The notes under the pieces: generated by a model
Seen by the model: the letters and a program-made list of their open reading frames with translations, nothing else
Told to the model about the DNA's origin: nothing
Database searches by the model: none
DNA from: Arcticibacter sp045629565
GTDB taxonomy: Bacteria; Bacteroidota; Bacteroidia; Sphingobacteriales; Sphingobacteriaceae
NCBI RefSeq assembly: GCF_045629565.1
Contig: NZ_JAZQRL010000008.1
Location: 1 to 64,000 of the forward strand
Direction: 5' to 3'
Length of the DNA stretch: 64,000 nt
Shown: piece by piece, positions 26,428-36,158 of the stretch
Layout of the letters: the number at the start of each line of letters is the position of its first letter
Position numbering within the stretch: the first letter of the stretch is position 1
Made by a program: the position numbers and the translations under genes

Positions 26428-28368
26428 TTATTCTACCCGGGTCAGATGCAGGGTATCTGTTTTAGTCACAATAAGCGGAACCTGCTCCACCGTTACAAAG
26501 CTTAAGTCCAGACCGAAGCCTTTCTCCTCTGATAAACCCAGACGCTTTAGTACGAAATAGTATGCCATGGTCAACCGCTCGAGGAGGTTCAGTCGATTTG
26601 AACGTGAAAGGACCTTCTCGAGTACTACAAAACGGAAATCTCCTACAATATGGTGTTTGTTGAGGGATGGATACTTACTTGTGATATCAATCTCTCCGTT
26701 TCTTACTAATTCCTCCACGACCAGTCTGAACAATACGTTAATTCGCTGTTCGACTCTGAAGCCGAGACGGAAGTCAATGCGGATCAACTTTTCGGGAATA
26801 AGGAAATCGACTTTGTATTCAAGTGTATAAGGTTCATCCGTCACGTCGACATGTACCAGCCAATAAACGTCCGCCCGCTTAGGCTGTTTTTGCAGGATGG
26901 AATACATGATTTTGGCCTCTATTTCTGATTTAAAGTTTGCACTGGTGAGATACACGAGTTGAGAGGAATATTTGGGCACGCTTGAATCTTCGCTCAGATC
27001 ACTGATGATTTGATAGTAATCTTCGATCTCCACAAACTTGACATAACGGTTCTTGATGCGGCGGGCAGCCGACCATGACCACATGACCGAGAAGATAACG
27101 AGCGAAAGTAAAATCGTGAACCATCCTCCGTGGAAAAATTTCGCCATGTTACCGACGAGAAAAACAAGCTCAAGAAGGCCGTAAATCAGGGCGAACAGCA
27201 CAATAAAGTAGCCGGGAAACCGCTTTCTCATGAGGTACACGCACATGAGTATGGTCGTCATGATGAAGGTGATAGTAATCGCCAATCCGTATGCACCTTC
27301 CATGGCTGCTGACTTCTTAAAAAGCAGAATCACCACGATACAACCAGCCCATAAAATCCAGTTCATGGATGGCACGTATAGCTGTCCTTTTTGTATGGAG
27401 GGGTAATTTATTTTAACTTTTGGCCAGAGATTGAGTCTGACGGCCTCAGAGATCAGTGTGAACGAGCCTGTGATCATAGCCTGACTGGCAATGACGGCCG
27501 CGAGGGTGGCTATCCCGATACCGTATGGGATGAACCATTCAGGCATGATCAGATAGAAGGGGTTATTGCCATCTCCGAGCGTTGCTCCCTGATGTTGCCA
27601 CAACCATGCTCCTTGTCCGAAGTAGTTCAACAGCAGGCAGCTTTTAACGAAGATCCAGCTGATGCGAATATTTGAGCGACCGCAGTGACCGAGGTCAGAG
27701 TAAAGGGCTTCCGCACCTGTTGTGCACAGGAACACGGCGCCGATAATCAACAGCGCGCTTGGATTGTCGTACAGGATATGCCATGCGTAGTACGGGTTTA
27801 CGGCCTTCAGAATAAAGGGCGAATCGAACACGTAAACTCCCCCAAGAATCGCCATAGAGGCAAACCATACGAACATAATGGGCCCGAATGCCTTGCCCAG
27901 ATGTGAGGTACCGAACTGCTGAATAACAAAAAGAAATGTAATGATCACCATTACAATCGGAACGGTAGGGAGGTCTTTCGAATAGATCTGTAATCCTTCA
28001 ATCGCTGAGGAGATGGTAATTGGCGGCGTGATCATCCCATCGGCAAGAAGTGAAGCGCCTCCGATCATCGCCGGGAACACCAGCCATCGAGCCCTGCGTT
28101 TCACCAGGGAATAGAGTGAAAAGATTCCTCCTTCACCCTTGTTATCAGCCCTCAAGGTGATGATCACATATTTGATCGTAGTTTGAAGCGTGAGCGTCCA
28201 GAAGATGCAGGACAGGCCTCCGAGGATTAAGTCGGTGCTAATGATGCGATCTCCGATAATCGCTTTGAAAACATAGAGAGGAGAGGTCCCGATGTCACCG
28301 TAGATGATTCCTAAACTGATAAGTAATCCGGCGGCGGAAAGTTTGTGTAGATCCTTATGATTTGCCAC
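26428..28368 (-). CDS. kup: KUP-family potassium transporter
   Basis: A 646-residue KUP/HAK transporter that takes up K+ with protons. The first helix reads LGIIYGDIGTSPLYVFKAI, the family signature, then about 12 membrane helices to residue 435 and a cytosolic C-terminal domain of about 200 residues. The start is GTG at 28368: a TAA lies directly before it in frame, so no earlier start is possible. A well-formed promoter lies just upstream. Confidence 0.95.
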   Translation of the reverse strand: MANHKDLHKLSAAGLLISLGIIYGDIGTSPLYVFKAIIGDRIISTDLILGGLSCIFWTLTLQTTIKYVIITLRADNKGEGGIFSLYSLVKRRARWLVFPAMIGGASLLADGMITPPITISSAIEGLQIYSKDLPTVPIVMVIITFLFVIQQFGTSHLGKAFGPIMFVWFASMAILGGVYVFDSPFILKAVNPYYAWHILYDNPSALLIIGAVFLCTTGAEALYSDLGHCGRSNIRISWIFVKSCLLLNYFGQGAWLWQHQGATLGDGNNPFYLIMPEWFIPYGIGIATLAAVIASQAMITGSFTLISEAVRLNLWPKVKINYPSIQKGQLYVPSMNWILWAGCIVVILLFKKSAAMEGAYGLAITITFIMTTILMCVYLMRKRFPGYFIVLFALIYGLLELVFLVGNMAKFFHGGWFTILLSLVIFSVMWSWSAARRIKNRYVKFVEIEDYYQIISDLSEDSSVPKYSSQLVYLTSANFKSEIEAKIMYSILQKQPKRADVYWLVHVDVTDEPYTLEYKVDFLIPEKLIRIDFRLGFRVEQRINVLFRLVVEELVRNGEIDITSKYPSLNKHHIVGDFRFVVLEKVLSRSNRLNLLERLTMAYYFVLKRLGLSEEKGFGLDLSFVTVEQVPLIVTKTDTLHLTRVE

Positions 28369-28390
28369 TTAAATGATTTAAAGACGGATG

Positions 28391-28421
28391 CAAAAGTACA
28401 AATGATATTGATTTAAACAAT
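28391..28421 (-). promoter_or_regulatory. Promoter of kup
   Basis: On the minus strand ATTG (28418-28421) is followed after 19 bases by TACTTTTG (28391-28398), an exact TAnnTTTG box. The predicted mRNA leader is about 20 bases. Confidence 0.55.
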
Positions 28422-28524
28422 GTTGATTTATATTGGTTTATTTTATAATTCCAAACTGAAAATCAGGCTTTTGTTAAATAGTGTTAAAAAGTATTTTGTA
28501 CTCCTTGCATTATATTTAAATTAT

Positions 28525-28532
28525 TAGTTTTG
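28525..28532 (+). promoter_or_regulatory. -7 promoter box before the T9SS cargo gene
   Basis: TAGTTTTG matches TAnnTTTG exactly, 16 bases before the ATG at 28549. The nearest upstream TTG elements are at less usual spacings (17 or 26 bases). Confidence 0.35.
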
Positions 28533-28548
28533 TTTAAGGATATATCGT

Positions 28549-29070
28549 ATGAAAAAAATCTACCAAGTCTCTATACTTTTTTACTTTATGTTACTCGGGG
28601 CCAACGCCTTCGCGTCGCATAAACTCTATATAAGCAGAACGGATCTGCCTGACTCGGTTAAACGTGCTCAGCAGAAAAACTCTACCAAAATAACTGACAC
28701 GCGCCCAAACAGGCCTTCAAAGGGCGATGTGAAGGTTAATATCACTCCTTTTAAACCGCTTGGGCGGGCAGCAGCCGCGTCATCTTCTAAACCTTCAGCC
28801 GACTTTAAAATTCTGAACAATGTCAAGGTATATCCTAATCCTGCTGAAGATCAGATTACTATTTCTTATTCCCTAACGAAGGAAACGAATGTGACTATTA
28901 AAATAATGGACGTTCTCGGAAACGAGATCGCCACTTTACTGTCTCAGAGACTTCCGTCGGGTGACCAAAACAACAACTTCAATATTGCGTCGAGATTGAA
29001 CAGCGGTTATTATTTCATTCGACTGATTGCGGGCAACGAAACTATTATCAAGAGGATTTCTATTCTCTGA
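28549..29070 (+). CDS. Short protein with a type IX secretion C-terminal sorting domain
   Basis: A 173-residue protein with a signal peptide (1-23), a low-complexity Lys/Pro/Ser-rich middle and, from about residue 90, a type A T9SS sorting domain: VKVYPNPAEDQITISYSL, then IKIMDVLGNEI, SGYYFIRLI and the terminal KRISIL. The domain directs export through the outer membrane by the type IX system and is usually cut off. Almost nothing is left as a mature protein besides the linker, so it may be a small surface protein or the reduced end of a larger one. Confidence 0.88.
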   Translation: MKKIYQVSILFYFMLLGANAFASHKLYISRTDLPDSVKRAQQKNSTKITDTRPNRPSKGDVKVNITPFKPLGRAAAASSSKPSADFKILNNVKVYPNPAEDQITISYSLTKETNVTIKIMDVLGNEIATLLSQRLPSGDQNNNFNIASRLNSGYYFIRLIAGNETIIKRISIL

Positions 29071-29203
29071 TTGTGATACCCTAGCGCCTCTCTCTTCTAT
29101 AATTTTCTTAATTTCGGCTCATTGATCACGATGAGCTATCGTTTTGCAGGGTAGTTTTCAGAATAGCATCCATGATAGCTTCATTTTAAAAAACAATCGA
29201 TTA

Positions 29204-29815
29204 ATGAAAATTATTGCTGTAGGAAGAAATTACGCGGAACACGCAAAAGAACTTAACAATCCTGTCCCGGGCGTTCCTGTAATCTTCATGAAGCCGGAAA
29301 CGGCCGTATTGAAAGACAATAAGCCTTTTTATCATCCCGAGTTTTCAAATGACATTCACTACGAACTGGAGATTGTGCTGAAGATCTGCAAGGAGGGCAA
29401 GTACATCAGCGAGAAATTTGCCGCGAACTATTATGACGAGATCGGGCTCGGCGTGGACTTCACAGCCCGGGACATCCAGTCGGCCCATAAAGAAAAAGGA
29501 CTCCCCTGGGAGCTCGCAAAAGCTTTCGATAATTCCGCACCAATCAGCCGGTTCTTTCCTAAAAGCTCCTTTGCTGATCTTTACAACTTAAGCTTCCATT
29601 TAAATCTCAACGAAAAAACAGTTCAGAATGGCAACACAAAAGACCTCCTGTTTTCGTTTGAAAGGCTGATAGCGTTTATATCACAGTATATATCGCTAAA
29701 GAAGGGCGACCTCATCTTCACCGGAACTCCTAAGGGGGTCGGCAAGATAAACGTGGGCGACCGCCTGACCGGGTATTTGGAAAACGAAAAGCTTATTGAT
29801 TTTGAGATTAAGTAA
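29204..29815 (+). CDS. Fumarylacetoacetate hydrolase-family protein
   Basis: A 203-residue single-domain FAH-fold enzyme. MKPETAVLKDN, the metal-binding HYELEIVLKI, GVDFTARDIQ and GTPKGVGKI are the signatures. Members act on acylpyruvates or decarboxylate oxaloacetate, using Mg or Mn. The start is the ATG at 29204 because the family sequence begins KIIAVGRNYAEHAKE. The 3' end overlaps the M23 peptidase start by 20 bases. Confidence 0.92.
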   Translation: MKIIAVGRNYAEHAKELNNPVPGVPVIFMKPETAVLKDNKPFYHPEFSNDIHYELEIVLKICKEGKYISEKFAANYYDEIGLGVDFTARDIQSAHKEKGLPWELAKAFDNSAPISRFFPKSSFADLYNLSFHLNLNEKTVQNGNTKDLLFSFERLIAFISQYISLKKGDLIFTGTPKGVGKINVGDRLTGYLENEKLIDFEIK

Positions 29816-31523
29816 TACGCGCATAAGGAAAATAACATTTGGGTTTATCTTCATAACACTGTCGGTGCAGAGCAGGGCACAAAGCCCTATGACTCTGTAT
29901 CCGAAAACTGACTTCAGGATGCCACTTGACATCCCTCCTTCCCTTTCCGGCTCTTTCGGAGAGATTAGACCCGGTCACTTTCATTCTGGTTCCGACTTTC
30001 GCACAAACCAGCGGGAAGGATATCCGGTTTACGCCGTCTCTGATGGTTATGTATCAAGGCTGCGTGTTCAGATAGGCGGATTCGGTAATGCTGTCTATCT
30101 GAATCATCCAAACGGCTATACGACGGTATATGCGCATCTGCAGCGGTTCAATGCGCAGATCGAAAGGACGCTTCTGGCATATCAGCATCGGACGAAATCT
30201 TATGGAGTAGACATTCCTATGCTTCCGATCGAGATACCGGTGAAGAAAGGTGATATCATTGCTTGGTCTGGCAACACGGGCGGCTCGGCGGGCCCCCATC
30301 TACACTTTGAGGTGCGTGACAGCAAGACTGAGGAGACGGTTAATCCGGAGCTCTTTGGCATACATGTCCCTGATAACATCAGGCCGACGATCGCCGGTCT
30401 TTATATGTACCGGTTGAATGGAAAACCTTTTGATGAAAACACGGTAAGACAGTATTTTGCGCTGGTGAAGAGCGGCAGCCGATATACATTGAATAAGATG
30501 CCAATTATTAATTTTAGCGGCGACGTGGGTTTCGGCATAAACACCTATGATGTGCAGGCAGCGGGTAACAAAAACGGCATCTACTCTATCGAGCTTCAGA
30601 TGGACGGACAGACGATATATCATGCTGAAATGGAAAGGTTCTCATTTGCAAACAGCAGGGCTGTAAACTCGCATATGGACTACCCGTTCCGAATGAAATC
30701 AGGCACTGTGGTTACCAAGAGTTTTGTGGAGCCGGGTAATCCGCTTAAGATCTACAAGACATTGGTGAACAACGGCCTGGTCAGTCTCACCGATGATCAG
30801 ATACACGACATGAAGTACATCGTAAAAGATGTTTCGGGGAACACCAGCACGCTTGATTTTCGCATCCGATACAATCCTAAGTCTGTTATTAAAGGCGATG
30901 AACCGAAGTATGTGCAGTTGTTCAATTACAACAAAGAGAACACGTATTCTACAGCTAATATGAAGATTAAGATACCGAAAGGAGCATTGTATAATGACCT
31001 CTATTTCAGGTATTCAGAGGGAGATAAATCTGGCTATTCAGCTGTTCACAGGGTGCATACATCCTTAATTCCCTTGCATAGCAACTACGAACTTTCGATT
31101 AGGGCAGATTCCACTCTGCCTGCCCATCTTCACAAATATGCCGTAATTGTTGATGCGAGAGGTGCCTACCAGGGCGGGACATATGAGAACGGCTTCGTTA
31201 AGGCGAATCCCCGCGTTTTCGGCAATTTCCGTATCACAGTGGACACTGTAGCTCCTGCCATCACCTCACTCAATCTTAAAGATGGTATGTCTGTTGCAGG
31301 TTTATCTAAGTTAAATTTTAAGATTTCGGATAACTTGTCAGGAATCCGTAGCTTTAACGCAACGATCGACGGTCAATGGGTATTGATGGAATACGACCCC
31401 AAGAGGGCACTTACTTGGCATACGCTGGATAAGGCATTACCCAAGGGAAAACATCATTTCCAGTATGTGGTTATCGATATGAAAGGTAACTCAAAAACGT
31501 TTAACGCAACGTTCTATAAATAG
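29796..31523 (+). CDS. M23 (LytM-type) zinc peptidase
   Basis: A 575-residue exported protein. A signal peptide (to about residue 29, SRAQS) is followed by the LytM core: the HFHSGSDF motif supplies His and Asp zinc ligands, and GPHLHFEVRD the HxH ligand, so it should be an active peptidoglycan endopeptidase. About 350 residues of Ig-like or beta-rich C-terminal domains follow. No ATG precedes the signal peptide; the start must be TTG at 29796 or 29802, inside the end of the FAH gene. Confidence 0.9.
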   Translation: MILRLSNTRIRKITFGFIFITLSVQSRAQSPMTLYPKTDFRMPLDIPPSLSGSFGEIRPGHFHSGSDFRTNQREGYPVYAVSDGYVSRLRVQIGGFGNAVYLNHPNGYTTVYAHLQRFNAQIERTLLAYQHRTKSYGVDIPMLPIEIPVKKGDIIAWSGNTGGSAGPHLHFEVRDSKTEETVNPELFGIHVPDNIRPTIAGLYMYRLNGKPFDENTVRQYFALVKSGSRYTLNKMPIINFSGDVGFGINTYDVQAAGNKNGIYSIELQMDGQTIYHAEMERFSFANSRAVNSHMDYPFRMKSGTVVTKSFVEPGNPLKIYKTLVNNGLVSLTDDQIHDMKYIVKDVSGNTSTLDFRIRYNPKSVIKGDEPKYVQLFNYNKENTYSTANMKIKIPKGALYNDLYFRYSEGDKSGYSAVHRVHTSLIPLHSNYELSIRADSTLPAHLHKYAVIVDARGAYQGGTYENGFVKANPRVFGNFRITVDTVAPAITSLNLKDGMSVAGLSKLNFKISDNLSGIRSFNATIDGQWVLMEYDPKRALTWHTLDKALPKGKHHFQYVVIDMKGNSKTFNATFYK

Positions 31524-31530
31524 AAACACT

Positions 31531-31998
31531 ATGGCAGAATTGAAAGAGGGCGACGCAGCTCCACAGTTTACAGCAAACGATCAGCACGGGAATTCGGTTT
31601 CATTAAGTGATTTTGAAGGCAAGACCGTGATCTTATATTTTTATCCAAAAGATGATACACCTGGCTGTACAGCTGAGGCCTGTAATTTCAGGGATAACTA
31701 CCACCGCCTGCAACAAGAGGGATATGTGGTTCTTGGTATCAGCACTGATGATGAGAAGTCGCATAAAAAGTTTTCGTCAAAATACGAATTACCATTTACT
31801 TTGCTTGCAGATGAAGATAAACATATCGTTGAGGCGTATGGCGTATGGGTGGAGAAGAACATGTATGGCAAGAAATCTATGGGAACAGCAAGGAAGACAT
31901 TTGTTATAGCTCCCGACCAGACTATCAGCAAGATTATCAACAAAGTAGACACTGCTGACTCAACACAGCAAGTTCTGGATTTATTAAAAGAGGGTTAA
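31531..31998 (+). CDS. bcp: Thioredoxin-dependent thiol peroxidase (BCP/PrxQ)
   Basis: A 155-residue peroxiredoxin. YFYPKDDTPGCTAEACNFRD holds the peroxidatic Cys (PGCT) and a second Cys five residues later, the usual atypical 2-Cys layout of PrxQ. It reduces peroxides in the cytosol with electrons from thioredoxin. It follows the M23 peptidase by 7 bases and is likely co-transcribed. Confidence 0.95.
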   Translation: MAELKEGDAAPQFTANDQHGNSVSLSDFEGKTVILYFYPKDDTPGCTAEACNFRDNYHRLQQEGYVVLGISTDDEKSHKKFSSKYELPFTLLADEDKHIVEAYGVWVEKNMYGKKSMGTARKTFVIAPDQTISKIINKVDTADSTQQVLDLLKEG

Positions 31999-32076
31999 CA
32001 TTTAATCCTCTTTTTTGACGATCTGATACATGATATCTGGGCTGTAATTCATATTTTAGGCGCTTTCAAAATAGAT

Positions 32077-32922
32077 ATGAAAGCAGATATTGAAAAACTA
32101 ACCGGCATAGCTACTCAGGTCCGTCGGGATATTGTTAGAATGGTACATCAGTGCCAGTCAGGCCACCCTGGCGGTTCATTGGGTTGTACGGATTACTTTG
32201 TTGCTCTTTATTTCCATGTATTGAAGCATAATCCTGACTTTAACATGGATGGTAAGGGAGAAGATCTTTTCTTCTTATCAAACGGACATATTTCACCAGT
32301 ATGGTATAGTGTTCTTGCCCGTTCGGGTTACTTCGACCCAAAGGAGCTGGCTACATTCCGTAAAATAAATTCACGGGTGCAGGGCCATCCTGCAACGCAT
32401 GAGCATCTTCCAGGCATTCGCGTAGCTTCAGGCTCTCTCGGACAAGGTCTTTCTGTCGCTATCGGCGCAGCTCTGGCGAAAAAGCTTAACAATGATGACA
32501 GACTGGTTTATTCATTGCATGGTGATGGCGAGCTTCAGGAAGGTCAGATCTGGGAAGCGGCATTGTTTGCCCCTCATAACAAGGTTGACAATCTGATTTC
32601 GGCTATTGATGTTAACGGACAGCAGATTGACGGTCCGACTGAGAAGGTCCTGTCTCTTGGCAACCTACGTGCTAAATGGGAAGCGTTCGGCTGGGATGTC
32701 CTGGAAACAAACGGTAATGATCTTGCTGAGTTGATCCCTACACTTGAGCTGGCGAAAAGCAGAGCTTTCAAAGGCAAACCAATTATGATCCTGATGCATA
32801 CCAATATGGGTCATGGTGTTGATTTCATGATGGGGTCTCATAAATGGCATGGCGTTGCCCCTAATGACGAGCAACTTGCTCTGGCACTTGCGCAACTTGG
32901 AGATTCTACCAACGACTACTAG
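32077..32922 (+). CDS. Transketolase, N-terminal subunit (housekeeping copy)
   Basis: A 281-residue N-terminal half of a split transketolase, holding the thiamine diphosphate pyrophosphate-binding part. CQSGHPGGSLGCTDYFVALYF and HGDGELQEGQIWEAALFAPH are the substrate and TPP/Mg signatures. With the next gene it forms the two-subunit enzyme that transfers two-carbon units in the pentose phosphate pathway. Its position among housekeeping genes suggests it is the main copy; a paralogous pair is encoded in the sugar operon at 54486-56286. Confidence 0.95.
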   Translation: MKADIEKLTGIATQVRRDIVRMVHQCQSGHPGGSLGCTDYFVALYFHVLKHNPDFNMDGKGEDLFFLSNGHISPVWYSVLARSGYFDPKELATFRKINSRVQGHPATHEHLPGIRVASGSLGQGLSVAIGAALAKKLNNDDRLVYSLHGDGELQEGQIWEAALFAPHNKVDNLISAIDVNGQQIDGPTEKVLSLGNLRAKWEAFGWDVLETNGNDLAELIPTLELAKSRAFKGKPIMILMHTNMGHGVDFMMGSHKWHGVAPNDEQLALALAQLGDSTNDY

Positions 32923-32943
32923 TCATATATTAGAGAAACTGAA

Positions 32944-33900
32944 ATGAAGAAATATACTTTTACAGATAAAAAAGATACGCGTTCTGGTTTTGGTGCCGGA
33001 CTATTAGCAGCTGGTAAGAAAAACCCTAATGTTGTTGCCTTATGTGCTGACCTTGTAGGATCTTTGAAAATGGAAGCTTTCATTAAGGAATTCCCCGAAA
33101 GATTTGTTCAGGTGGGTATTTCGGAAGCCAACATGATGGGCATGGCTGCAGGCCTTACTATTGGTGGAAAGATTCCCTTTACCGGTACATTCGCAAACTT
33201 TTCGACAGGCCGCGTTTACGATCAGATCCGCCAGTCTATTGCTTATTCGGATAAAAACGTTAAAATATGTGCGTCCCACGCAGGCTTAACCCTGGGTGAA
33301 GACGGTGCTACTCACCAGATTCTGGAAGACATCGGTATGATGAAAATGCTGCCGGGCATGACTGTGATCAACCCTTGTGACTATAACCAGACCAAAGCCG
33401 CTACGGAAGCAATTGCTGAGTACGAAGGTCCCGTATACCTCAGGTTCGGCCGTCCGGTTATCCCTGTATTTACTGATCCTGATCAAAAATTTGAGATTGG
33501 TAAGGCATGGATGGTGAATGAAGGAAAGGATGTGAGCATTTTTGCTACGGGTCATTTGGTCTGGGAAGCGATCCTTGCGGGTGAGAAACTGGCTGAGCTT
33601 GGCATTGATGCTGAGATTGTCAATATTCATACCATTAAACCACTTGACGCAGAAGCGGTTCTTAAGTCGGTGGAGAAAACAGGATGTGTGGTAACAGCTG
33701 AGGAACATAACCGCCTGGGCGGCTTGGGTGACAGCATTGCTCAGCTTCTCGCACAGAACAATCCTACGCCTCAGGAATACGTTGCTGTTAACGATTCTTT
33801 CGGCGAGAGTGGTAAACCTGCTGAGCTGATGGCAAAATACGGACTGGATGCAGATGCTATTGTAGCGGCTGTTCAAAAAGTTATTGCCAGGAAGAAATAG
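32944..33900 (+). CDS. Transketolase, C-terminal subunit (housekeeping copy)
   Basis: A 318-residue C-terminal half of the split transketolase. The catalytic Glu that activates TPP lies in VGISEANMMGMAAGL, the pyrimidine domain continues through FAN and HAGLTLGEDGATHQ, and a C-terminal transketolase domain follows (about 190-318). It starts 21 bases after the N-terminal subunit. A strong terminator follows. Confidence 0.95.
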   Translation: MKKYTFTDKKDTRSGFGAGLLAAGKKNPNVVALCADLVGSLKMEAFIKEFPERFVQVGISEANMMGMAAGLTIGGKIPFTGTFANFSTGRVYDQIRQSIAYSDKNVKICASHAGLTLGEDGATHQILEDIGMMKMLPGMTVINPCDYNQTKAATEAIAEYEGPVYLRFGRPVIPVFTDPDQKFEIGKAWMVNEGKDVSIFATGHLVWEAILAGEKLAELGIDAEIVNIHTIKPLDAEAVLKSVEKTGCVVTAEEHNRLGGLGDSIAQLLAQNNPTPQEYVAVNDSFGESGKPAELMAKYGLDADAIVAAVQKVIARKK

Positions 33901-33921
33901 TTAGCCGTCGTTAGCTTTATA

Positions 33922-33970
33922 CAAAAACAAGAAAAGCTGCCGGAATACCCGGCAGCTTTTCTTGTTTTTG
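33922..33970. terminator. Bidirectional terminator between transketolase and ispG
   Basis: Perfect 22 bp arms (33922-33943 and 33949-33970) with a 5-base loop, rich in A on one side and T on the other, between two convergent genes. It is the longest perfect stem in the window. Confidence 0.85.
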
Positions 33971-34008
33971 GCTTACTGACTGGCAGCTACCCGACCGGCC
34001 TGTCCGAC

Positions 34009-36009
34009 TTACTCTGGTTGGTCTATCCAGACGCCGTCTTCTTTGATAATCTCGATCAGTTCGTCTAATGCGTTTTCTTTGTTTACACTTTTCTTAACCA
34101 CCTCTTTTCCTCTGTATAAGGTGATCTTGCCAGGCCCCATGCCTACATATCCGTAGTCGGCATCGGCCATCTCCCCTGGCCCGTTGACTATGCAGCCCAT
34201 GATACCAATCTTCACTCCTTTCAGATGACTTGTCCTGCTTCTGATCATCTGGGTCGTTTCCTGAAGGTCGAATAGCGTACGGCCGCAGCTGGGACAGGAG
34301 ATGTATTCGGTTTTTGAGATCCTCGAACGGGTAGCCTGGAGAATGCCGAAAGCGGTACTGACGATCACTTTGGGTGATACCTGATCTGATTCAAGCCATA
34401 TACCGTCGCCGAAGCCGTCGATTAAAAGTGCTCCGGTATCTGTAGAAGCGTATAGTTGAAAGTCAGACTCCAGTGCATCGGTCGTTTCATTCGCGCTGAA
34501 AGAAGCAAGATATGAACGCTTGATGATAACCGGGGGTCTGATATCCAGATTTTCTGTTCCGAAGAAGAATTGCCGTTGGTCTGCCATGCCGTGTTCCTGA
34601 TTTGTAGTCAGTACAAATACAAGCGTATTATCACCAGAAATCAGTTTGATTACTTCCGGACGGTCGACTAAATCGCTATAGCTGATGTAAACCAGGTTTA
34701 GTGCTGCATCTCGTTCTGATGCACTTTGATATTCGTCCAGAGTATAGAGGGGGTGACAATTCTTTTTCTGAGCAAGCGTTAGCCAGGTAGCATAATTATA
34801 AAGTTGTTTCAGATTTCCAGGCATCGTAAATGAGGGAAGTCTGTCAGCCAGATAAACGAAATCCACTGACTGTTCAGCCATATTGTACTTGTCGAGCAAA
34901 GGTGAATACAAATAGCCCGCAGCATGCAAGATCTGGGGATCCATCAGGCTCCCCCTGGAAAGGTCAACAACAACGCGGGGTACCTGGTGTCCGCCAATAA
35001 ATGTATTAAGTTCATTTGAGTTGCGCTTATTGAATTCATAAGGGCTGAAACCGATCGGCACAATCGGAACGGGTAGTGCTGAAGAACCTTGAATGGTGCG
35101 TTTTTTATATCTGTTTGCCAGTGCAATAGCTACTGGAGCTTCCAGTTCGGGATCTTCAGTTAGTGAAACGCGGATAGTATCTCCCAGCCCATCCTCAAGT
35201 AAGGTGCCTATGCCAACGGATGACTTGATCCGGCCGTCTTCCCCATCTCCCGCTTCCGTTACTCCCAGGTGCAGGGGATAGTTCATCCCTTCTTTTGTCA
35301 TTGTTTCGACTAAAAGCCGGTACGCCTGTACCATTACCTGCGGATTGCTCGCTTTCATGGATATGACGAGATTGTAGTAGTTAAGGCTCTCACACATGCG
35401 CATGAACTCCATAGCAGATTCTACCATCCCCCTGGGGGTGTCACCGTAGTAACTCATGATACGATCAGACAGCGAACCGTGGTTTGTGCCGATGCGCATG
35501 GCAGTACCGTATTCTTTGCAGACCTTTACGAGAGGTGAAAACTTTTTATAAATCCGGTCCAGCTCTTCCTGATATTGAGAGGCCGTATATTCGAGCTGGT
35601 CAAAACGCTTTTTGTCGGCATAATTTCCAGGATTTATCCTCACCTTTTCCACGATCCGGGCGGCAGCCTCCGCTGCGTTAGGGGTGAAGTGGATATCAGC
35701 GACCAAAGGAACATTGTAGCCCCGCCTGCGAAGTTCCTTCTTGATCTCTGCAAGGTTGTTCGCTTCCTTGATGCTTGGAGCTGTGATACGCACATACTCA
35801 CAGCCGGCATTCACCATTCGAATTGTCTGTTCGACAGTGCCGAGCGTGTCCATCGTATCAGTGGTGGTCATACTTTGAATCCTGATCGGATTATCAGCCC
35901 CCATGGGTATGTCACCGATAAATACTTCCCGCGTAACAAATCTGGAGTATGAGGTTCGCGAATTGCAATAAAGGCCGTCGAGTAAAATCTTGGTGTCTGT
36001 AGAATTCAT
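34009..36009 (-). CDS. ispG: 4-hydroxy-3-methylbut-2-enyl diphosphate synthase (long form)
   Basis: A 666-residue IspG (GcpE) of the long type typical of Bacteroidota and plants, in which an extra domain of about 250 residues lies between the TIM barrel (about 30-320) and the iron-sulfur domain. The 4Fe-4S ligands are in CPSCGRTLFDL and GIMGCIVNGPGE. It makes HMBPP in the MEP isoprenoid pathway, feeding UppS among others. The start is the ATG at 36009; the frame is open 37 codons upstream but that part is not family-like and would place the start beyond the -7 box. Confidence 0.95.
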   Translation of the reverse strand: MNSTDTKILLDGLYCNSRTSYSRFVTREVFIGDIPMGADNPIRIQSMTTTDTMDTLGTVEQTIRMVNAGCEYVRITAPSIKEANNLAEIKKELRRRGYNVPLVADIHFTPNAAEAAARIVEKVRINPGNYADKKRFDQLEYTASQYQEELDRIYKKFSPLVKVCKEYGTAMRIGTNHGSLSDRIMSYYGDTPRGMVESAMEFMRMCESLNYYNLVISMKASNPQVMVQAYRLLVETMTKEGMNYPLHLGVTEAGDGEDGRIKSSVGIGTLLEDGLGDTIRVSLTEDPELEAPVAIALANRYKKRTIQGSSALPVPIVPIGFSPYEFNKRNSNELNTFIGGHQVPRVVVDLSRGSLMDPQILHAAGYLYSPLLDKYNMAEQSVDFVYLADRLPSFTMPGNLKQLYNYATWLTLAQKKNCHPLYTLDEYQSASERDAALNLVYISYSDLVDRPEVIKLISGDNTLVFVLTTNQEHGMADQRQFFFGTENLDIRPPVIIKRSYLASFSANETTDALESDFQLYASTDTGALLIDGFGDGIWLESDQVSPKVIVSTAFGILQATRSRISKTEYISCPSCGRTLFDLQETTQMIRSRTSHLKGVKIGIMGCIVNGPGEMADADYGYVGMGPGKITLYRGKEVVKKSVNKENALDELIEIIKEDGVWIDQPE

Positions 36010-36024
36010 ACTAGTAAAATCACA

Positions 36025-36032
36025 CAAAAGTA
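36025..36032 (-). promoter_or_regulatory. -7 promoter box before ispG
   Basis: The minus strand reads TACTTTTG, an exact TAnnTTTG match, 15 bases before the ATG at 36009. It supports the shorter ispG start. No -33 element at the best spacing. Confidence 0.4.
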
Positions 36033-36125
36033 GTGATTTATCTTCGTGTATATTGTGCAATTGCCACCAGGCGAGATACATTGACAGAAGAATGGTATGT
36101 GGCCCAATAATTACATGCAACTGAA

Positions 36126-36154
36126 TTGCGTTATCGGATTTATTTTTACATTTG
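36126..36154 (+). promoter_or_regulatory. Promoter of the merC gene, likely leaderless
   Basis: TTG (36126-36128) is followed after 18 bases by TACATTTG (36147-36154), an exact -7 box that ends 4 bases before the merC ATG. The transcript should start at about the start codon. Confidence 0.5.
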
Positions 36155-36158
36155 TGCG

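Noticed and set aside
33286..33876. A 196-codon minus-strand reading frame opposite the transketolase C-terminal subunit.
   Set aside because: Antisense shadow of a clear gene; no domain can be seen in it.
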